Shown in pieces: positions 27,290 through 35,700 of a DNA stretch of 38,339 bases. How positions within the stretch are numbered: the first letter of the stretch is position 1; every line of letters starts with the position of its first letter. A program made the translations under genes and the position numbers. A model generated the notes under the pieces. It saw nothing but the letters and a program-made list of their open reading frames with translations. It had not been told where the DNA came from and ran no database searches. Location of the stretch: the NCBI GenBank assembly GCA_002709405.1, contig PAQV01000036.1, positions 1-38,339 on the forward strand, given 5' to 3'. This DNA is from Paracoccaceae bacterium. GTDB taxonomy: Bacteria > Pseudomonadota > Alphaproteobacteria > Rhodobacterales > Rhodobacteraceae.

Positions 27290-27337
27290 GGGTTCAACAA
27301 CAACGACAGACACACACTCTTCAAGAAAGCCAAGCGC

Positions 27338-27556
27338 ATGAGCAATCAGATCGCCTTTTCGGCACCGGCGGCCCACGAACCCGCCTTTCTGCGCACCCTG
27401 ATGGATCGTATCTCGGCGCGTCGGGCACGCAACAAGATCTACCGGGAAACGCTTTCCGAGCTGCGCGCCCTGAGCGACCGGGATCTTGGTGACCTGGGCC
27501 TGTGCCGCAGCAACATCAGCAGCGTCGCATGGGACGCCGCAACCAGCGCCCGCTAA
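27338..27556 (+). CDS. ccaF1: DUF1127 small protein, CcaF1-like, heading the CcsR sRNA array
   Basis: The 72-residue product has a basic N-terminal half (RTLMDRISARRARNKIYRET) and the DUF1127 signature ELRALSDRDLGDLGLCRSNI (about 39-60). In Rhodobacter sphaeroides a DUF1127 protein encoded just upstream of the CcsR1-4 sRNAs (CcaF1) binds RNA and affects their maturation and stress responses. Here the gene is followed after 20 bases by the first of six CCTCCTCCC-loop units, so the same relation is very likely and the sRNAs are probably cut from a shared transcript. The symbol is assigned on this context. Confidence 0.88.
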   Translation: MSNQIAFSAPAAHEPAFLRTLMDRISARRARNKIYRETLSELRALSDRDLGDLGLCRSNISSVAWDAATSAR

Positions 27557-27576
27557 GGCGCACGAGACAACAAGAT

Positions 27577-27649
27577 CAGGTTTCCTCCTCCTCCTCCCTT
27601 GGGAACCTGTACTTAGCGGCGGCATCTTCCTCCTCCCTGATGTCGCCGC
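27577..27649 (+). ncRNA. CcsR-like sRNA unit 1
   Basis: Two hairpins each present CCTCCTCCC in the loop (27590-27598 and 27629-27637). The first stem is CAGGTT/AACCTG (27577-27582 with 27604-27609). The second is an 11-bp stem (27616-27626 with 27639-27649) containing one G:U pair. This unit differs most from the others in its first stem and lies nearest the DUF1127 gene. CCTCCTCCC resembles the anti-Shine-Dalgarno sequence of 16S rRNA and should pair with GGAGG ribosome-binding sites. Confidence 0.85.
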
Positions 27650-27683
27650 CCCTTACACACCGGTCCCGATGACCGGACATAGA

Positions 27684-27760
27684 TGCACCGGGGACTTTCC
27701 TCCTCCCTCGTCTCCGGTGTGCAGCGGTTGGTACCACTCCTCCTCCCAGGTGCCGCCGCT
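27684..27760 (+). ncRNA. CcsR-like sRNA unit 2
   Basis: Loops at 27699-27707 and 27739-27747. The first stem pairs CACCGGGGAC (27686-27695) with GTCTCCGGTG (27710-27719), with one G:U; the second pairs AGCGG-ACC with GGTGCCGCCGCT. A spacer hairpin (CCGGT/ACCGG, 27660-27676) separates it from unit 1. Confidence 0.87.
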
Positions 27761-27779
27761 TCCCATACCGGCCTTGGAT

Positions 27780-27882
27780 GCCGGAACGTGATGCACCAGG
27801 GGCTTCCTCCTCCCTCGCCCCGGGTGTGCAGCGGTTGGTGCCACTCCTCCTCCCAGGTGCCACCGCTTCCCATACCGGCCCT
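27780..27882 (+). repeat. 103-base duplicated segment (partner 27997-28099)
   Basis: Bases 27780-27882 and 27997-28099 match at 102 of 103 positions at a fixed offset of 217, while the neighbouring units are more diverged. This shows a recent duplication or gene conversion inside the sRNA array. Confidence 0.9.
27792..27867 (+). ncRNA. CcsR-like sRNA unit 3
   Basis: Loops at 27806-27814 and 27846-27854, in the same two-hairpin layout. The segment 27780-27882 is almost identical (102 of 103 bases) to 27997-28099 in unit 5, so one of the two is a recent copy. Confidence 0.87.
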
Positions 27883-27898
27883 GAATGCCGGAACGTGA

Positions 27899-27976
27899 TG
27901 CACCGGGGACATACCTCCTCCCTTGTTCCTGGTGTCCTTGCGGTTGGTGCCACTCCTCCTCCCAGGTGCCGCCGCA
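27899..27976 (+). ncRNA. CcsR-like sRNA unit 4
   Basis: Loops at 27914-27922 and 27955-27963. The first stem (CACCGGGGACA with TGTTCCTGGTG) keeps pairing through two G:U pairs although its sequence differs from units 2 and 3, which argues for selection on structure. Confidence 0.87.
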
Positions 27977-28008
27977 CTTTTATACCGGCCTTGAACGCCG
28001 GAACGTGA

Positions 28009-28084
28009 TGCACCAGGGGCTTCCTCCTCCCTCGCCCCGGGTGTGCAGCGGTTGGTGCCACTCCTCCTCCCAGGTGCCGCCGCT
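28009..28084 (+). ncRNA. CcsR-like sRNA unit 5
   Basis: Loops at 28023-28031 and 28063-28071. Nearly identical to unit 3 (single A/G difference at 27862 versus 28079). The downstream spacer then diverges (CTCGCGGGTCGGGTTCG in place of the usual CCGG hairpin). Confidence 0.87.
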
Positions 28085-28116
28085 TCCCATACCGGCCCTC
28101 GCGGGTCGGGTTCGGA

Positions 28117-28198
28117 TGCACCGGGGCGTTCCTCCTCCCTTGCCGCGGTGTTGAAATGAACGGCGGCGCCACTCCTCCTCCCAGGCGTCGCCGTTTTT
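28117..28198 (+). ncRNA. CcsR-like sRNA unit 6, ending in the array terminator
   Basis: Loops at 28131-28139 and 28174-28182. The second hairpin has become a strong terminator stem with a T-run, so this unit ends the transcript. Confidence 0.87.
28160..28198 (+). terminator. Terminator of the DUF1127-sRNA transcript
   Basis: ACGGCGGCGCC (28160-28170) pairs with GGCGTCGCCGT (28184-28194) in an 11-bp stem with one G:U, followed by TTTTT (28194-28198). The loop carries the twelfth CCTCCTCCC motif. Confidence 0.9.
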
Positions 28199-28339
28199 CG
28201 TTTCCGGCCCGGAGCAATGTCCGATTTTGCGGTTTTCTACGTGAACTGGGTCGCAGACGGATCGTCGGGAAAAGCGCATAGGTCCCGGCAATCCGGCGCC
28301 GCATTGGTCGGCGTCATCGGTTGGTTGAAGGAGGACCCC

Positions 28340-28927
28340 ATGGCCGACAAAGCGTTCGAGAAATTCCCGAAGATCGCGTTCAAGTACAGCGTGTCCAAAC
28401 CCACCCAGGCAAAAGGCCAGACGGTCAAGGGCAAGACCCTGGAGGAACTGCGCGACGCCCTTGACAAGGTCCCGTTCTGGGGCCGCTACAAGGGCAACGA
28501 GAACATGAGCTACAAGACGAACGGCAAGAAGCAGGTCACCGAGGTCTCGGTCACGGCCAAGCCGCAGATCTTCATGCCGGTCTGGAGCGATTATTCGAAA
28601 GCCTCGAAAGAGGATCAGAAGGCCTGGGACACGATGTATGCCAAGCTTCTGAAACACGAAAACAACCACCACAACCTGGCGCTTGAGGTCTACGCCAAGC
28701 TGGCAAAGGAAGTGTCCGACAAGAGCGCGGAAGCCGAAGCCACGAACAAGGCCGTCGAAAAGGAAAAGGACCCGAAGAAGAAGGACAAGCTGATTGCGGC
28801 GTATACGCCCTGGACGACGACGACGATCAAGGCGCGGATGAAGACCTTTTTCAAGGACTGCAAGGACGTGCAGCAAACCTACGACGACAAGACCCACCAC
28901 GGCGAAAAGGAAGGCATCGTGATCTGA
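28340..28927 (+). CDS. DUF922-like Zn-dependent protease, no signal peptide
   Basis: The 195-residue product has the HExxH zinc motif HENNHH (H106, E107, H110) preceded by PVWSDYSKASKEDQKAWDTMYAKLLK, and an N-terminal half (KTLEELRDALDKVP and VTEVSVTAKPQIFMP) that fits the DUF922 family of predicted proteases. DUF922 proteins are normally secreted; this one has no signal peptide and is very Lys-rich, so it may be an effector or cytoplasmic. The ATG at 28340 is preceded by a strong AAGGAGG (28328-28334); the frame is open upstream but lacks a ribosome site. It starts 142 bases after the sRNA terminator. Family call is from motif memory. Confidence 0.78.
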   Translation: MADKAFEKFPKIAFKYSVSKPTQAKGQTVKGKTLEELRDALDKVPFWGRYKGNENMSYKTNGKKQVTEVSVTAKPQIFMPVWSDYSKASKEDQKAWDTMYAKLLKHENNHHNLALEVYAKLAKEVSDKSAEAEATNKAVEKEKDPKKKDKLIAAYTPWTTTTIKARMKTFFKDCKDVQQTYDDKTHHGEKEGIVI

Positions 28928-28954
28928 TGCCTTCTGGCCGGTGGTGATCCGGGA

Positions 28955-31324
28955 TCAGAACGGAATGTCGTCGCTCGCGGACACGAAACGGGCGACGACT
29001 TTTTTCGTCCCGGCCTTTTCAAAGTCGATCTCCAGCTTGTCGCCTTCGATCCCCACGATCGCACCATAGCCGAACTTCTGGTGGAAGACCCGTTCGCCCA
29101 CGGTGAAACTGGACACCGCGTCGAGGTCGATCACGCTGTTGCGGCTTTCCTTGGGTTGGGACATGCCCCGCTGGCCGCTGCGGGCCTGCAGGCGCTTCCA
29201 GCCCGGGGAATTGTAGACATTTGCCTCGGCCGCCTTGGCCTCGACCCCGGCACTCATGCCCGAGCCCATGCTTCCGGCCGCCGCCCCGAAGCCGCCGCCG
29301 TAAAGGCCCGGAGGGGTCAGCACCTCGACATGCTGTTCGGGCAATTCGTCGATGAACCGCGACGGCAGGGCCGATTGCCACTGGCCAAAGACCCGCCGAT
29401 TGGCCGCGAAGGAAATCGTGCAGACTTCCTCGGCCCGGGTGATGCCGACGTAGGCCAGCCGGCGTTCTTCCTCCAGGCCCTTCAGGCCGGTTTCATCCAT
29501 CGACCGCTGCGAGGGGAACAGCCCGTCTTCCCAACCCGGCAGGAAGACGGCCGGAAATTCCAACCCCTTGGCCGCATGCAGGGTCATGATGGAGATCTTC
29601 TCGTCGGCATCGTCGCTTTCATTGTCCATGATCAGCGCGACATGTTCCAGGAAGCCCTGCAGGTTTTCAAAGGATTCCAGGGCCTTGATCAGTTCCTTGA
29701 GGTTTTCCAGCCGACCCGGCGCCTCGGGCGTCTTGTCGTTCTGCCACATCTCGGTGTAGCCGGATTCGTCCAGGATGATCTCGGCCAGCTCCATGTGGCT
29801 GAGATCCTTGTCGCCGGTCATCCGGCCCCAGCGGGCCAGGCTTTCGACCAGGTGGCGCAGCTGGTTGCCGCCCTTGCCCTTGATCAGCCCCTGTTCCACG
29901 GCGATCGCCGCGCCCTCGACCAGGCTGACGCCATTGGCCCGTGCCGTGACCTGGATCGTCTGCTGGGCCTTGTCGCCCAGGCCGCGCTTGGGCGTGTTGA
30001 CGATGCGCTCGAACGCCAGGTCGTCGTCGGGCGACACCACCAGCCGGAAATAGGCCATGGCATCGCGGATCTCCATCCGTTCGTAGAATCGCGGGCCGCC
30101 GATGACCCGGTAGGGCAGACCGATGGTCAGGAAGCGGTCCTCGAAGGCGCGCATCTGGTGGGAGGCCCGCACCAGGATGGCCATGTGGTCCAGCGAATAG
30201 GGCCGCATCCCGCGGGTGCCCCGCTGCATCGATTCGACTTCCTCGCCGATCCAGCGGGCCTCTTCCTCGCCGTCCCAGTGACCGATCAAGCGGACCTTTT
30301 CGCCCTCTTGCGCCTCGGTCCAGAGCGTCTTGCCAAGCCGCCCCTCGTTGCCCGCGATCACGCCCGAGGCCGCGGCCAGGATATGCGGGGTGGACCGGTA
30401 ATTCTGTTCCAGCCGGACAACGTGCGCGCCCGGAAAATCCTTTTCGAACCGCAGGATATTGCCCACTTCGGCCCCGCGCCAGCCATAGATCGACTGGTCG
30501 TCGTCACCCACGCAGCAGATGTTCTTGTGCCCCGACGCCAGCAGGCGCAACCACAGGTACTGGGCCACGTTGGTATCCTGGTATTCGTCGACCAGGATGT
30601 AGCGGAACCAGCGCTGGTATTGCTGCAGAACGTCCCCATGCTCCTGGAAAATGGTCACCATGTGCAGCAGAAGGTCACCGAAATCGACGGCATTCAGCTC
30701 GCGCAGGCGCTCCTGGTACTGGGCATAAAGGCCGACGCCCTTGTGGTTGTAGGCCCCTGCATCGGCGGCCGGTACCTTGCCCGGAGTCAAGGCCCGGTTC
30801 TTCCAGCCGTCGATGATATTGGCCAGCTGGCGGGCGGGCCAGCGCTTGTCGTCGATGCCGGCCGCCTGGACCAGCTGCTTGAGCAGGCGCAGCTGGTCGT
30901 CGGTGTCCAGAATCGTGAAGTTCGATTTCAGACCGGCCAGTTCCGCATGACGGCGCAACAGCTTCACGCAAATCGAGTGGAAGGTGCCCAGCCAGGGCAT
31001 GCCCTCGATGGCCTGCCCCAACATGCCGCCGACGCGGGTCTTCATCTCGCGCGCGGCCTTGTTGGTGAAGGTCACGGCCAGGATCTCGTTGGGGCGGGCC
31101 GAGCCCGAGTTCAACAGGTGCACGATCCGCGTGGTCAGCGCCTTGGTCTTCCCTGTTCCGGCGCCGGCCAGCATCAGGACCGGACCGTCGAGGATTTCGA
31201 CCGCCTCGCGCTGAGCCGGGTTCAGACCGTCAAGATAGGGCATCGGTCGGCTGGCCATCGCGCGGGCCGACAGGGAACTGCGGGCGGCCTCTTCAAAGGC
31301 GTCCATGTCATCGAAACTGCTCAT
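28955..31324 (-). CDS. uvrD: ATP-dependent DNA helicase UvrD/PcrA
   Basis: UvrD/PcrA is a 3'-5' SF1A helicase of nucleotide excision and mismatch repair that also removes stalled RNA polymerase. The 789-residue product shows the Q motif LNPAQREAV (34-42), Walker A GAGTGKT (54-60), Walker B VDEYQDTN (about 247-254), GDDDQSIYGWRGAEVGN, QNYRST, TLHAAKGLEF and VGITRAEEV. A C-terminal Tudor-like segment (VGERVFHQKFGYGAIVGIEGDKLEIDFEKAGTKKVVARFV) is typical of UvrD/PcrA and binds RNA polymerase. Converges on the DUF922-like gene. Confidence 0.95.
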   Translation of the reverse strand: MSSFDDMDAFEEAARSSLSARAMASRPMPYLDGLNPAQREAVEILDGPVLMLAGAGTGKTKALTTRIVHLLNSGSARPNEILAVTFTNKAAREMKTRVGGMLGQAIEGMPWLGTFHSICVKLLRRHAELAGLKSNFTILDTDDQLRLLKQLVQAAGIDDKRWPARQLANIIDGWKNRALTPGKVPAADAGAYNHKGVGLYAQYQERLRELNAVDFGDLLLHMVTIFQEHGDVLQQYQRWFRYILVDEYQDTNVAQYLWLRLLASGHKNICCVGDDDQSIYGWRGAEVGNILRFEKDFPGAHVVRLEQNYRSTPHILAAASGVIAGNEGRLGKTLWTEAQEGEKVRLIGHWDGEEEARWIGEEVESMQRGTRGMRPYSLDHMAILVRASHQMRAFEDRFLTIGLPYRVIGGPRFYERMEIRDAMAYFRLVVSPDDDLAFERIVNTPKRGLGDKAQQTIQVTARANGVSLVEGAAIAVEQGLIKGKGGNQLRHLVESLARWGRMTGDKDLSHMELAEIILDESGYTEMWQNDKTPEAPGRLENLKELIKALESFENLQGFLEHVALIMDNESDDADEKISIMTLHAAKGLEFPAVFLPGWEDGLFPSQRSMDETGLKGLEEERRLAYVGITRAEEVCTISFAANRRVFGQWQSALPSRFIDELPEQHVEVLTPPGLYGGGFGAAAGSMGSGMSAGVEAKAAEANVYNSPGWKRLQARSGQRGMSQPKESRNSVIDLDAVSSFTVGERVFHQKFGYGAIVGIEGDKLEIDFEKAGTKKVVARFVSASDDIPF

Positions 31325-31403
31325 ATCCCCAATCTAACGCGGATCCATCCAACGGAAAAGCCTTGTTCGCCCTTCGTTCACAGCGAAACACCGGCCGCCC
31401 ACA

Positions 31404-31423
31404 CGTTTTCTTGTAAGAAAACG
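31404..31423. promoter_or_regulatory. Inverted repeat upstream of the alpha-hydroxy-acid dehydrogenase
   Basis: CGTTTTCTT (31404-31412) and AAGAAAACG (31415-31423) are perfect complements with a 2-base spacer, in the 176-base gap between uvrD and the lactate-dehydrogenase-like gene. It could be an operator or a bidirectional terminator stem. Confidence 0.6.
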
Positions 31424-31425
31424 GC

Positions 31426-31447
31426 CCGGAAAATTCGAATTTTCCGG
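31426..31447. promoter_or_regulatory. 22-base perfect palindrome next to the inverted repeat
   Basis: The half-site CCGGAAAATTC (31426-31436) is followed directly by its perfect complement GAATTTTCCGG (31437-31447). It lies 2 bases after the first inverted repeat and 53 bases before the chosen start of the alpha-hydroxy-acid dehydrogenase. A dimeric regulator is the natural guess. Confidence 0.65.
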
Positions 31448-31500
31448 AACTGGCTCCGGAGCTCTGGACTTCGCCCCAAAGTTTGCACAGGCTCCGGCCG

Positions 31501-32652
31501 GTGGACCTGCACCAGACCTACCCCGCGCTTTCAGATCTTCGCGCCCGCGCCCGTCGCCGGCTGCCCCCGTTCGTCTGGGATTACCTCGACAGCGCGACGG
31601 GCAGCGAGGCCACCAAACACCGCAACCGCAGCGCCCTCGACCAGATCGGGTTCGAACCGTCCATTCTTCATGGCCCGTTTTCCCCTGATCTCACGGCCCC
31701 CTTGCTTGGACATGATTTCCCCCTGCCCGTCGGCATCGCACCGGTCGGCATGTCGGGGCTGATCTGGGAACGGGCGGAACTTCATCTGGCCCAGGCCGCC
31801 GCCCATGCCGGGCTGCCCTTTTGCCTGTCCACCGTTGCCAGCCGGTCTCCGGAGGATCTGGCCCCGCATCTAGGGAACCATCCCTGGTTCCAGCTTTATC
31901 CGCCCAAGGACGAAGGCATTCGCAAGGACATGCTGGCCCGGGCGCGGGATGCGGGCTTCACCGGGCTGATCCTGACGGTGGACGTGCCCGTGGCCTCGCG
32001 CCGGGAACGCCAGACCCGCTCGGGCCTGACCAGCCCGCCCAGGCTGACCCCGCGCCTGCTGGCCCAGGTGGCCATGCATCCTGCCTGGGCCTGGGCGATG
32101 AAGGGCGAGCGCGACATCCACATGCGCACGCTCGACAAGTATTCCGACCTGCAAGCCAACCTGCCTCCGACCGAACATATCGGATACCTGCTGCGCACCT
32201 CGCCCGACTGGGACTACCTGCGCTGGCTTCGGGACCACTGGCAGGGCCACCTGATCGTCAAGGGTGTGCTGAAAGGCGCCGATGCCGCCCGGATCGAGGC
32301 CGAGGGCGCCGATGCCATCTGGGTGTCGAACCACGCGGGCCGGCAATTCGATGCGGCCCCTGCCACGATTTCCGCCCTGCCCGGTGTACGCGCGGCCACG
32401 TCTTTGCCCGTTCTCTTCGACAGCGGCATCGAAGGCGGGCTGGACATCCTGCGCGCCATGGCCTTGGGCGCCGATTTTGTCTTCCTGGGCAGAGGCTTCC
32501 ACTATGCCCTGGCCGCCCTTGGTCCAGCCGGACCGGCCCACCTGATCGACATCCTCACCCGCGACATGGCCGCCAACATGGGCCAGCTCGGCGCCCGTGA
32601 TCTCAAATCCCTGCCGCCGCCCTTTTTACTGGACGCGCCGGTCAAAATGTAA
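31501..32652 (+). CDS. FMN-dependent alpha-hydroxy-acid (L-lactate-type) dehydrogenase, GTG start
   Basis: The 383-residue product belongs to the FMN-dependent alpha-hydroxy-acid dehydrogenase/oxidase family (LldD, glycolate oxidase, mandelate dehydrogenase). It has FVWDYLDSATGSEATKHRN near the start, GIAPVGMSGL, FQLYPPKDE, LTVDVPVASRRERQTRSGL, LIVKGVLKGADAARIEAEGADAIWVSNHAGRQFD with the catalytic histidine H278, and FDSGIEGGLDILRAMALGADFVFLGRGF for FMN phosphate. The GTG at 31501 matches the usual DLH-TYPALSDLRARARRR start; a TTG six codons upstream is less likely. The exact substrate cannot be told. Two palindromes lie just upstream. Confidence 0.9.
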   Translation: MDLHQTYPALSDLRARARRRLPPFVWDYLDSATGSEATKHRNRSALDQIGFEPSILHGPFSPDLTAPLLGHDFPLPVGIAPVGMSGLIWERAELHLAQAAAHAGLPFCLSTVASRSPEDLAPHLGNHPWFQLYPPKDEGIRKDMLARARDAGFTGLILTVDVPVASRRERQTRSGLTSPPRLTPRLLAQVAMHPAWAWAMKGERDIHMRTLDKYSDLQANLPPTEHIGYLLRTSPDWDYLRWLRDHWQGHLIVKGVLKGADAARIEAEGADAIWVSNHAGRQFDAAPATISALPGVRAATSLPVLFDSGIEGGLDILRAMALGADFVFLGRGFHYALAALGPAGPAHLIDILTRDMAANMGQLGARDLKSLPPPFLLDAPVKM

Positions 32653-32655
32653 ACA

Positions 32656-32670
32656 TTCTGCACTGCAGAA
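32656..32670. promoter_or_regulatory. 15-base palindrome upstream of pyruvate carboxylase
   Basis: TTCTGCA (32656-32662), one base C, then TGCAGAA (32664-32670) is a perfect 7+7 palindrome, 3 bases after the stop of the preceding gene and 123 bases before pyc. There is no T-run. It is a candidate operator for the pyc promoter. Confidence 0.5.
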
Positions 32671-32793
32671 CCGGGGCGTGGTGGCACCCTCGACCAAAGG
32701 CCGGCTTGTGGAGTTGCCCGCCTTTGCCGTCGATTGTGCGTGAGTTTAACGCTAACGGCCGCGGGTGAGGACTAGGAAGGGACGAGAACCAGC

Positions 32794-35700
32794 ATGACCG
32801 ATTTCCGCAAGATTCTGGTGGCAAACCGGGGTGAGATCGCCATCCGCGTGATGCGCGCGGCCAACGAAATGGGCAAGCGCACCGTCGCCGTCTTTGCCGA
32901 AGAGGACAAGCTGTCCCTGCACCGTTTCAAGGCCGACGAGGCCTACCGCATCGGCGAAGGCATGGGCCCCGTGCAAGCCTACCTGTCGATCGACGAAATC
33001 ATCCGCGTGGCCAAGGACTGCGGCGCGGACGCGATCCATCCGGGCTATGGCCTGCTGTCGGAAAATCCCGATTTCGTGGACGCCTGCGCAAACGCGGGCA
33101 TCACCTTCATCGGGCCCAAAGCCGAGACGATGCGCGCGCTTGGTGACAAGGCCTCTGCCCGCAAGGTCGCTGTCGAGGCTGGCGTGCCGGTCATCCCCGC
33201 GACCGAGGTGCTGGGCGACGACATGGACGCCATCGCCGAGGAAGCTGCCGAGATCGGCTATCCGCTGATGCTCAAGGCCTCGTGGGGTGGCGGCGGCCGG
33301 GGCATGCGCCCGATCAACGCCCCCGACGAGCTGAAGGAAAAGGTGCTGGAAGGCCGGCGCGAGGCGGAAGCCGCCTTTGGCAATGGCGAAGGCTACCTGG
33401 AAAAGATGATCACCCGTGCCCGCCATGTCGAGGTCCAGATCCTCGGCGACAAGCACGGGCACATGTATCACCTGTTCGAACGGGATTGTTCGGTCCAGCG
33501 GCGCAACCAGAAGGTCGTCGAACGCGCCCCCGCCCCCTACCTGACCGAAGACCAGCGGGCCGAGATCTGCGACCTGGGCTACCGCATCTGCAAGCACGTC
33601 AATTACGAATGCGCGGGCACCGTCGAATTCCTGATGGATATGGAGACGGGCAAGTTCTACTTCATCGAGGTGAACCCCCGCGTGCAGGTCGAACATACCG
33701 TGACCGAAGAGGTCACCGGCATCGACATCGTCCGGGCCCAGATCCTGATCGCCGAGGGCAAGACCATGGCCGAGGCGACGGGCAAGGCCACCCAGGCCGA
33801 CATCCGCCTGAACGGCCACGCGATCCAGTCGCGGATCACCACCGAGGATCCGCAGAACAACTTCATCCCCGATTACGGCCGCATCACCGCCTATCGCGGG
33901 GCGACGGGCATGGGCATCCGCCTGGACGGGGGCACTGCCTATTCGGGTGCGGTGATCACGCGCTATTACGATTCGCTGCTGGAAAAGGTCACCGCCTGGG
34001 CCCCCACGCCGGACATGGCCATCGCCCGGATGGACCGGGCCTTGCGCGAATTCCGGATCCGGGGCGTCAGCACCAACATCGCCTTCGTGGAAAACCTGCT
34101 GAAGCACCCGACCTTCCTGTCGAACGAATACACCACCAAGTTCATCGACACGACGCCCGAGCTTTACACCTTCACGCCGCGCCGGGACCGGGCGACGCGG
34201 ATCCTGACCTATATCGCCGACATCACGGTCAACGGGCATCCCGATGTGGCGGGGCGTCCGCGCCCGCCGGCCACGCTGAAACTGCCGGTGCCGCCCAAGC
34301 CCATGGCCGAAAGCCCCGCACCCGGCACCAAGCAGATCCTCGACGAACAGGGTCCGCAGGCCGTAGCCGACTGGATGGCCGCGCAGGACCGGCTGCTGAT
34401 CACCGACACGACCATGCGCGACGCGCCGCAATCGCTGCTGGCCACGCGGATGCGCTCGCTCGACATGATCAAGATCGCGCCGAATTATGCCCGCGACCTG
34501 CCGCAGCTGTTTTCCGTCGAATGCTGGGGCGGCGCGACATTCGACGTGGCCTACCGCTTCCTGCAGGAATGCCCCTGGCAGCGCCTGCGCGACCTGCGCG
34601 CGGCCATGCCCAACGTGATGCCCCAGATGCTGCTGCGCGGGTCCAACGGCGTCGGCTACACCAATTACCCCGACAACGTCGTGCAATCCTTCGTGGCCGA
34701 GGCGGCCAAGCAGGGCGTCGATGTCTTCCGCGTCTTCGATCCGCTCAACTGGGTCGAGAACATGCGCGTGGCGATGGATTCGGTGCTGGAAAGCGGCAAG
34801 CTGCTGGAAGGCGCTATCTGCTACACCGGCGACATCCACGACCCCGAGCGGGCCAAGTACAACCTCAAGTATTATGTCGACATGGCCAAGGAGCTGAAGG
34901 CCGCGGGCGTGCATGTGCTGGGGCTCAAGGACATGGGCGGGCTGGTCAAGCCGCGCGCCGCGACCGTTCTGGTTAAGGCGCTGAAGGAAGAGGTCGGCCT
35001 GCCGATCCACTTCCACACCCATGACACGGCCGGCATCGCCTGTGCCTCGATCCTGGCCGCGGCCGAGGCCGGGGTGGACGCGGTTGACGGGGCGATGGAT
35101 GCGCTGTCGGGCAACACCAGCCAGGCGACGCTGGGCACGCTGGTGGAATCGCTCAAGCATTCCGACCGCGACACCGGGCTGGACATCACCGCGATCCGGC
35201 GGATCTCGAACTACTGGGAAAACGTGCGCGAACATTACGCAGCCTTCGAATCGGGGATGCAGTCGCCCTCGTCCGAGGTCTACCTGCACGAAATGCCCGG
35301 CGGCCAGTTCACCAACCTCAAGGCGCAGGCCCGGTCCATGGGGCTGGAGGACAAGTGGCACGAGGTCGCCAAGGCCTATGCGGACGTCAACCAGCTGTTC
35401 GGCGACGTGATCAAGGTGACGCCCATCGCCAAGACCGTGGGCGACCTGGCCCTGATGCTGGTCAGCCAGGGCATCACCACCGAAGAACTGCTGAAGCCCG
35501 AGACGGAATTCTCGTTCCCCGATTCTGTGATCACCCTGATGAAGGGCAATGTCGGCCAGGCGCCCGGGGGCTTCCCGCCCGCCATCGTCAAGAAGGTGCT
35601 GAAGGACGAGGAACCGATCACCGTGCGCCCCGGCTCGCTGCTGGAACCGGCCGACCTGGAGGCCGAGCGCAAGGCGCTGGAAGAGAAGTACGAGGTCGAG

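Noticed and set aside
27577-28198. CRISPR-like periodic repeats
   Set aside because: The period is about 108 bases, the whole unit is repeated rather than short repeats with unique spacers, and no cas genes are near.
27576-28304. Minus-strand open frame of 242 codons with repeated Glu/Trp/His-rich units, looking like a repeat protein
   Set aside because: It is the antisense of the tandem sRNA array; the repeats come from the CCTCCTCCC hairpins, and there is no ribosome-binding site or known family.
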